Below are positions 57,366 through 64,000 of a DNA stretch of 64,000 nucleotides, piece after piece. The notes beneath the pieces were generated by a model. The model did not search any database. It was not told the DNA's origin and saw nothing but the letters and a program-made list of their open reading frames with translations. Numbering within the stretch: position 1 is the stretch's first letter; each line of letters begins with the position of its first letter. Source of the stretch: Conoideocrella luteorostrata (lineage: Eukaryota; Ascomycota; Sordariomycetes; Hypocreales; Clavicipitaceae); assembly GCA_032433595.1 (NCBI GenBank), contig JASWJB010000085.1, positions 62,001-126,000 on the forward strand, written 5' to 3'. Position numbers and translations under genes: made by a program.

Positions 57366-59370
57366 ACCCAGACTGCCGCCTCGGACCCAACCCAACTTGA
57401 CGCACAAGATTTGACGCACAATCAAGGGAGCTGCGCAATAGTTACAGCAAGCCCCCAGATAAGTGGAGGGGTATCTCACCGCCGCAGGAACAAGTAAGAA
57501 ACACGCCATACCTTTTACCACCCGTTCACAGCATAGAGCTCCAGACACGGCACAGAGTGCGCAGAAAAAGAAAGCAACGTGAATCAATTACCTGCGAGGA
57601 CATATGCTTTTTGTTGACTTTCCGCCCTCTGGTCCGTCATCCGGCCGCGGCGTCGAAGGCCTAGCCTGGCATCGACACGGCTCGCGTTTGCCTACTTTCT
57701 CCATCAGGCAACACGAAACAAGAACCACCAGATTATGCATGTTTTGGCACTCCGCATGGCTTCCATGTTCATCGCCTGGGCGATCAATTGCGCCGAACAA
57801 ACACATAAAACGGACAACAAAGGTGCTCCTCCAATCCTACGCCTCGTCGTTTCTCTACTAAGCCGTACAACATAATACGGAATACGGGCTACGCAGTACG
57901 GGCTACGGGCTATATATCTCGCTCATGCTTACCAACAAATGGGGTTCGGTGTGCATTATATCGCATTGAAATATTAGAACGGAGCACACCGGTCGCAACA
58001 AGAAACCAACTGAGCCATAATATCCCTGATCCATGATCCTACAGCCGCTCTCTTGTCCGTTCCGCATGTTGAACAGGAAGAAAGACAGTTTAACCGCAAA
58101 AGCCGAAACTACCTGCTGTCAACTACTACATGCGCCATGCCTACTTCCAGCTACCGTGGTTCCGGCCGAGTGGATCTCGCGGCCACTGGTCGGTCGCCTC
58201 AAGCCACATCTATGCATGCCCCGCCGACGACGACACAAGCGTCTACGGAGTAGTATACAACACATCGGCATGGTCGTGGGAGGGAGGTGGTGTGGCCGAA
58301 GTGGAGACGCCTTCTGCACAGTTGCTGTCCTAAGTTTTGAGGACGTGGTAAACGATACGAATGAGCGAGCGAGCGAGCATGTAAGACGAAGGATGCAAAT
58401 GCGAAAGCCATGAAGGAATTCGGTCAGTCCTCTAAGACATCAGTGTTTAAGCTGTGTATCTTGTTCAATTATGTCAGAAGTATCCAAGCTCGAGCAGGCT
58501 CTATGTCATTTTATCGATTTTCTCCCTGACGGAATGTCCAAAGTTTTACCCCTCCTTACGACTTTCTCCATCCCTCACAACATCAGCGGAGCAAACTGCC
58601 CAACGCTTGTCTCAGTATCGATGAGTGCGTGATCGAGTCTTTTGCTTGTGTTTGGCAGACTAGACCCTTGCCTTCTTTCTCTAGTTCTGCCGTCTACTTT
58701 GGGCCATGTACCCGTCTTTAGTTTCCTTTTCTGGGCCTTCTGTCGCCATTCTCGGCATTCCACCGTCTTGCTTCCTGCCCCAACTGGTTCCTTTAATCCA
58801 GTTGGTAGCCCAAACTAGGGCATCAGACAGCTTTCCTTTGCCCTCTTGTCCTTTATTTTACAATGGACACCCTGGGAATGCGACAACTAGATTCCTAGGC
58901 CCAACACCACTCTCCCCACCCCCCTCAAGAGGACGAGAAGGGGGGGTGGAGCTTGGCATTCGATGCAGCATGATTCTAGCACCACAACATCTATCTTCCA
59001 GGTGTACGAATACCCAATTTACCTCGGGTGTTTCTATTCTCACATCAAGAGAAACGTCTGTCCGTCTTTTATGGATCCCGTGGACCCCATGAAGCCCATG
59101 CCGTCCATCCATTCATAGGGCTCCCACGGCTACAAGACAAAAATACCCTGGCCAACTCAAACGACACTCCAAGGCGGACTCTCTCCTGCAGGCTTAACCA
59201 ACATAGCTGGGATGTACAATGCTTGCAACCTGGTACAGCAGTTTCCGGCAGGCTCTTATTCCAAGCCTGCCCCATCCTTAAGACAGGTGGACCCGGTTGA
59301 CCGGGCACACTGTCGGCGTGAATAGATGAAGAGCGTGGCATACGAGACGAGTGAAAGTTTCCTGGAAAAC

Positions 59371-59378
59371 TATATAAA
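59371..59378 (+). promoter_or_regulatory. TATA box (TATATAAA) of the TmpL-like gene
   Basis: TATATAAA lies 103 bp upstream of the ATG at 59481. The position fits a TATA element with a leader of roughly 70 bases. Confidence 0.5.
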
Positions 59379-59480
59379 GGCCATGATTCACAAGCGTAAT
59401 TCGGATGAAAGCAGGAGCTCAGACTTCTCCTCTATACATCTTTACACCCCACACTTCAGAGTCACCTTGAAGTCGTTATC

Positions 59481-62400
59481 ATGGACGGCCAAAGGAAATC
59501 TCAAACGTTTGCTCTTCCCACCGCGGACTTCACACATGGTGAAGCCGTCTACTGCCCTTTCCCTACAGTCACTGCTGCCTTTTACCACCATGCCGGTTCG
59601 ATGCCGTTGGCTACTGCGGTCCGTGATCTCTCTGACGAAGGAACAGTGAGAGAGCTCACCTACCGAGAACTTGCCGTTGAGGCTCAAGTTCTCGCCGCCA
59701 GACTTCGACAGCTTGGTGTTGGGCCACATCAGACTGTACCTCTTGTTGTCAAGCGTGGCAGCGAAATGTTGATTGGTATACTGGCCATCTTGTCCTGTGG
59801 CGCTCAGTATGTGCCCCTAGATGGCGGTGTCGTTCCAGATTCCACTATCAAACACGTTGCGGATCAATGCGGCGGGCAGATTATTGTCTGTATTTCGTCC
59901 ACGGAAAGCCGCATCAAGAATTTGCTTCCCAGCATGACCTCTATAGTTATTGAGCAAGGAGCCACCTCAGACCAGACCCTGAGCCCCCCTGGTACCTGGA
60001 CCGATCTTGCGACTCCCGATGCGGGATGCTACGTCATCTACACATCTGGTTCGTCCCGACACCCGCAATAGAACCTTACTACTGTGACTTTACATGATCC
60101 GGTGCTAATAATTACTGCAGGTACCACGGGTAAGCCTAAAGGTGTGGATGTCACGCACAAGAACGTGGCGAACTTGGTTTGCCTGTATCCTGGCGGCCTG
60201 GGGGTCCAGCCCGGCATGTGTGTAGGCCAGGTGCTGAATATTAGTTTTGACATGGGTAAGTGATGTAACCTGCCAAAACCATGTGGTGATGCAGTCGATG
60301 TGGCGTACACATACTACATACCACGTAATACATACTAATGCAGATTTAGCTGCTTGGGAGATATTCAGCTGTTTATGTAACGGCGGCACACTTGTTGTTA
60401 GGGGTGCCAAGTGGGAGCCTACCATAGAGCAGGTACGTGTTGAACAGTCAGCTCTCTCCCTACCATACGACTTGACTAATAGCGTGGCTCTCACAGCTCG
60501 ACGTTCTTATCTGTACTCCGACCATTCTATCAAAGTATCACCCCAAAGTATATCCCAAGATCAAAATTGTGGCTACTGCCGGGGAGCCCACCTCCCAAGC
60601 CGTTGCCGACTTATGGGCAACACATGCCACGTATTGGAACTGCTGCGGCCCTACAGAGACTACTATTGTGAATACGATGTCGAAACATGTTGCCGGTGAA
60701 CCCATTTCGATTGGTCGGCCAACTCCCAACAACTCGGTTTACATTCTAGACAAGGACGGCAGACCCGTCCCGGTGGGTGTGGCCGGCACAATGTGGGCAG
60801 GCGGCCACGGAGTAACTCGTGGCTATGTGGGACTCGAATCCAAGACAAAGGAGGCATACATTCCTGATCCTTTCACCAATGATGGGTAAGACTTCGGGAC
60901 CTCCCTTTCTATTGGTATGAGTCAAAGAGCTGCCGCTAATTCACTTGTCTCATCAGGTCAAACATGTATTGCACGGGGGATCTGGGCCAGTGGAGGGAAG
61001 ACGGGAACATTGACATCTTGGGACGAGTTGACGATCAAGTTAAGGTCAAGGTATGATGACAACTTGACACAACATCCCTTGCATCCTCTCTAATGACACT
61101 ACTCTTGACCATTAACTAACAAATACTGTTCTTGTTCCTTCTCCTTAGGGTTTCCGTGTCGAACTTGATGGCGTATCGTCGTCTTTAGCTTCTGCACCCG
61201 GTGTTACCCGTGCAACGGTCCTTTTAGTAGGGGGAGACATTCATGGGTTCACAGTCCCATTAGGGACAGATGTGGAAAGCATTATTGCCCACACGAGGAA
61301 ATTACAACCATACTATGCCATTCCGTCCAAGATCCACCAGTTGGATGCATTCCCCATCACGGCGAATGGCAAAATTAACAAGAAAGCTCTCCGCGACTTG
61401 GCATCTTTGCCCGTGCCCGAAGAAAAGAAGAAGGTGGAAGTAGAAGTTCGCGTCATCAAATGCCCGTCAACGAGCGACCAAGGCACTTTGGCCGAGGTCA
61501 GGTCTGTGTCTTCGACCTCGTCCACATTGACAGTCCAAGAGGAGAAGTTGGACCTGAACAAGGATATTGTCGAGAAGAAGCTGCCGAAGCACGTGCGTGG
61601 ATTCCGACACCGCATCGCTATTGTCTATCGATTTCTCTTCAGTCTGGTTGGCTTGCTCAACGTTGGCGCTCTCGTCGCCCTGCTACTGCTCAATCCCGGC
61701 CCAGAGTGGCTAGCGACCCTTACTGCGGCCAATTTGGTGCTCGCAGTCTTGATCCGCCAGGACATCGTCATCAACATCCTGTATACCATCACCTGCTCTG
61801 CTCCTAAATCGGCCCCCCTGTGGATGCGAAAGCGGCTTGCAAAAATTTATCACTTAGGTGGCGTCCATTCCGGCGCTGGTATCTGTGCAACCTCATGGCT
61901 GCTTGGGTCCACAGTCCGGTCTACAATTGCCTACGCCGGAAACAAGACCAACGATTCAATCGCTACCTTGGTAGTATCCTGGATGTTGTGTGTTTTGTGC
62001 TGTGGTTTGGTCGGCTTTGCCTGGCCAACATTCCGAAAGAAGTATCACAATCAATTCGAGAGGATCCACCGGTTCGTCGGCTGGACGGCTCTGGCTATGT
62101 TTTGGGTACGTACCATGCTCTCGGTCCGCGATGTGACCCCTGCCGGAGAGGATTTCGGACTCGCTCTGGTGAAGACGCCTGGGTTCTGGATGCTCGGAGT
62201 GGCTACCTGTAGCATTGCCTCGTCCTGGTTTTGGTTGCGCAAGGTCCCGGTTAACGCAGTACCACTGTCCGACCACGCCATTGTCCTTTCGTTTGACTAC
62301 ACGGTACCAGTCAATGGCAGCTTTACGCGCATTTCAAAGCGCCCGCTCCTTGAATGGCACTCATTTGCCACCATCCCAGCCCCTCAGCCATCGGCTATCG

Positions 62401-62876
62401 CAGACAAGGCGGGCTACTCGCTTGTTGTTTCAAATGCGGGTGATTGGACCAAAGACTGTATTCGCAACCCACCGACCAGTCTATGGGTCAGAGGTCTCCC
62501 CGCATGCGGTGTCATGAGGATTGCCACGCTCTTCAACCGCGTTGTTGTTATCGCCACGGGATCTGGGATTGGTCCCCTGCTCGGCCACATCGGTCAACCC
62601 AGCTGCCCGACGCAGCTAATCTGGTCGACTCCCAACCCTGAGAAGACATTTGGCAAGAAGGTTTTGGATACGATCTACCAGTCGATTCCTGATGCCATCA
62701 TCCACGACACGAAGGAGAAAGGTCGACCAGACCTTGTTAAAATGGGCTACAACCTGGTGAAAGATTTCGGAGCCGAAGCCGTCATCATTATCGCGAACGA
62801 GAAGATCACCAAAAAGGTTGTGTATGGCCTCGAGACTCGCGGCATTCCCGCATATGGCGCCATTTGGGACAGTTAA
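59481..62876 (+). CDS. TmpL-like adenylation-domain / ferric-reductase-like membrane protein
   Basis: Six exons, 59481..60048, 60121..60255, 60344..60432, 60497..60885, 60957..61050 and 61149..62876; all phases close to 1000 residues. Residues 1-510 are an AMP-binding domain: [12 protein letters not shown] (A3), [12 protein letters not shown] (A5), [10 protein letters not shown] (A7), [16 protein letters not shown] (A8) and [12 protein letters not shown] with the A10 lysine. No carrier (Ser-containing PCP) or condensation domain follows. Instead, after a charged linker, about residues 580-790 contain six or so hydrophobic segments. The C-terminus is a nucleotide-binding module ([28 protein letters not shown], and an end near [11 protein letters not shown]). 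This matches TmpL, described in Alternaria brassicicola and Aspergillus fumigatus as a transmembrane AMP-binding/FAD-NAD protein that affects intracellular redox balance. The substrate is unknown. Confidence 0.9.
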
Positions 62877-64000
62877 AAATGGACGTCACCTTTAATTATT
62901 GTTTGCCTGTTCTGAATTTGCCAGACTTCACACCAAGTTTCTTTGCATCGTGGGGCTTTAACTTTTTTGTCATGCGCTATATAAGAATGTTCTGCATATT
63001 TCCTTTGTGTGGTTTCCGGATAGAGCGCGGGAGGCTCGGCGTAAAGACATGCCGATTTGTTTTTTATACAACATGAGCGTGGGCAGGCTGTATCCCGTCA
63101 TTAGCATGCGAGGGAATTTTGGGTTTTCCTTTGTTTTCCTTTGTTTTCTTTTTTTTTTCTTGCGCATTCACCTGTCAATATGTATCCGTTAGCTTGCTTT
63201 CTCTGCCTTGTCTCTCATTTGAATAGTCTCTTATCTAGGCTGAACCGAATCTATCATAGCGGCACTTTTTGTCGTTTGCATCACAGCACTGCACCCCCTA
63301 TGTAAGTGATCCCAAGCCAGGGCTTTAATTCCCGGCGACGCCACACGCGATGTGACATTGTGGCGGGCCGCGGCATGGCATAAATCTCCACCGATCCACC
63401 CAGTGCCGCATCCAGCCATCCCCAGAAAAAGCAACGTTTTTAAACGTCTCGATCTAGCAGCCGGTAAGCCGGCAGACTTGCATCAAGGTGGGTGTCACGT
63501 CAGAATACCGTGGCGCCGAAGGTGCATGCAGCATGCCTTATTACGAGATAGACTTTAGGCTTTACCCATTCGACTGCTAGAGCCGGCGCCGGGGGGCGGG
63601 CGCTGCATGCTGCGAGTCCTGATAGGACTGACACGGTCACGTACCTGATGGACCGAGTGGACCTTTGTGCACCGGTATACTTGAGCAAGAAGCAGCTAGT
63701 ACAGAGTACTCCGTTGGAGGGACCGGCACGTAGGATGACGCCGTAAATGGCAGATGCGGACCAGTGTGGTATTTTGTGCGGCGTGGGGGCCGTGTTCTGT
63801 TGACAGCAGCTGTGGCGGCGATAGTAATATCATATAAACCACCCATCCACCCACCCACCCACTCCACGAGGCCACAACACGACTGAGTGTGATGCCACCT
63901 CGTCGTCGAGGCGGTGCTGAAGTAACAGTATCCGTACCGTGTGAGACATCTGCCTCTTCACAAGTTTAATGCAAGTCTTGGACGTCGTCTGCCCACATGG
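62877..64000. other. Intergenic, right end
   Basis: 3' flank of the TmpL-like gene with T-rich tracts (63120-63163) and a short CCCA repeat (63839-63861). No gene was recognised before the window ends. Confidence 0.5.

Larger units (their letters stand above)
56261..59480. other. Intergenic, 3.2 kb
   Basis: Promoters of the enoyl-CoA hydratase (left) and the TmpL-like gene (right); no gene was recognised between. It contains inverted motif copies at 56881-56905, a 9-bp-stem palindrome at 57346-57365, CGGGCTA-type repeats at 57880-57912 and a motif copy at 58244. Confidence 0.5.

Noticed and set aside
61272..62876. Separate ferric reductase gene starting at the ATG at 61272
   Set aside because: The frame is open upstream to 61149 and joins in phase to the adenylation exons; the A10 motif lies inside this same exon, so it is one fused gene.
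1..64000. CRISPR arrays, prokaryotic operons or Shine-Dalgarno sites
   Set aside because: Spliced genes and fungal families show that this is eukaryotic nuclear DNA; no repeat-spacer pattern is present.

Overview
This window is nuclear DNA of a filamentous ascomycete, most likely a sordariomycete such as a member of Hypocreales. The genes carry short introns (mostly 50-180 bp) with GT..AG ends. The families present include a Clr5-domain protein, a rhodopsin-like seven-TM protein, a Tho2-type THO subunit and a TmpL-like membrane adenylating enzyme. Pseudogenes and a retroelement remnant carry in-frame TAG stops that look like repeat-induced point mutation (RIP). The genus is inference. No tRNA, rRNA or CRISPR array was found.

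Layout. Positions 1-10,300 form a decayed accessory block. It holds a Clr5/TPR gene interrupted by one in-frame TAG, a damaged protein-kinase gene, an intact AhpC/PrxQ-like peroxiredoxin, a Ty1/copia pol remnant and a frameshifted cytochrome P450 pseudogene that starts beside the copia remnant. From about 11,000 the content is mostly core genes: ADA2 (SAGA adaptor), a Cdc25/Acr2-type rhodanese phosphatase, an HD-domain 5'-deoxynucleotidase-like protein, a conserved-looking Ser/Pro-rich protein of unknown function and a rhodopsin-domain membrane protein. A gene-poor stretch (22.6-28.7 kb) leads to a small secreted cysteine-rich protein. Then come an MFS transporter of the phosphate:H+ symporter family, a second gene-poor stretch (32.2-37.1 kb), and a divergent pair: homoserine O-acetyltransferase (MET2, minus) and THO2 (plus). 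A third gene-poor, microsatellite-rich stretch (47.2-54.9 kb) precedes a six-exon enoyl-CoA hydratase. The last gene is a 1000-residue TmpL-like protein: an adenylation domain fused to a ferric-reductase-like membrane and NAD(P)-binding region, with no carrier domain.

The genes do not form one pathway. They are mostly housekeeping (chromatin, mRNA export, methionine synthesis, fatty-acid breakdown, redox and phosphate handling), with a RIP-scarred left end. The most unusual genome-scale signal is a short motif, TACGGAGTA/TACTCCGTA, often doubled or palindromic. It is scattered through the intergenic DNA and almost absent from exons.

Exon boundaries were worked out by hand from splice consensus and reading-frame phase. 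Every multi-exon model listed as CDS closes in frame. Functional names rest on recognising motifs and family resemblance; no database search was run.
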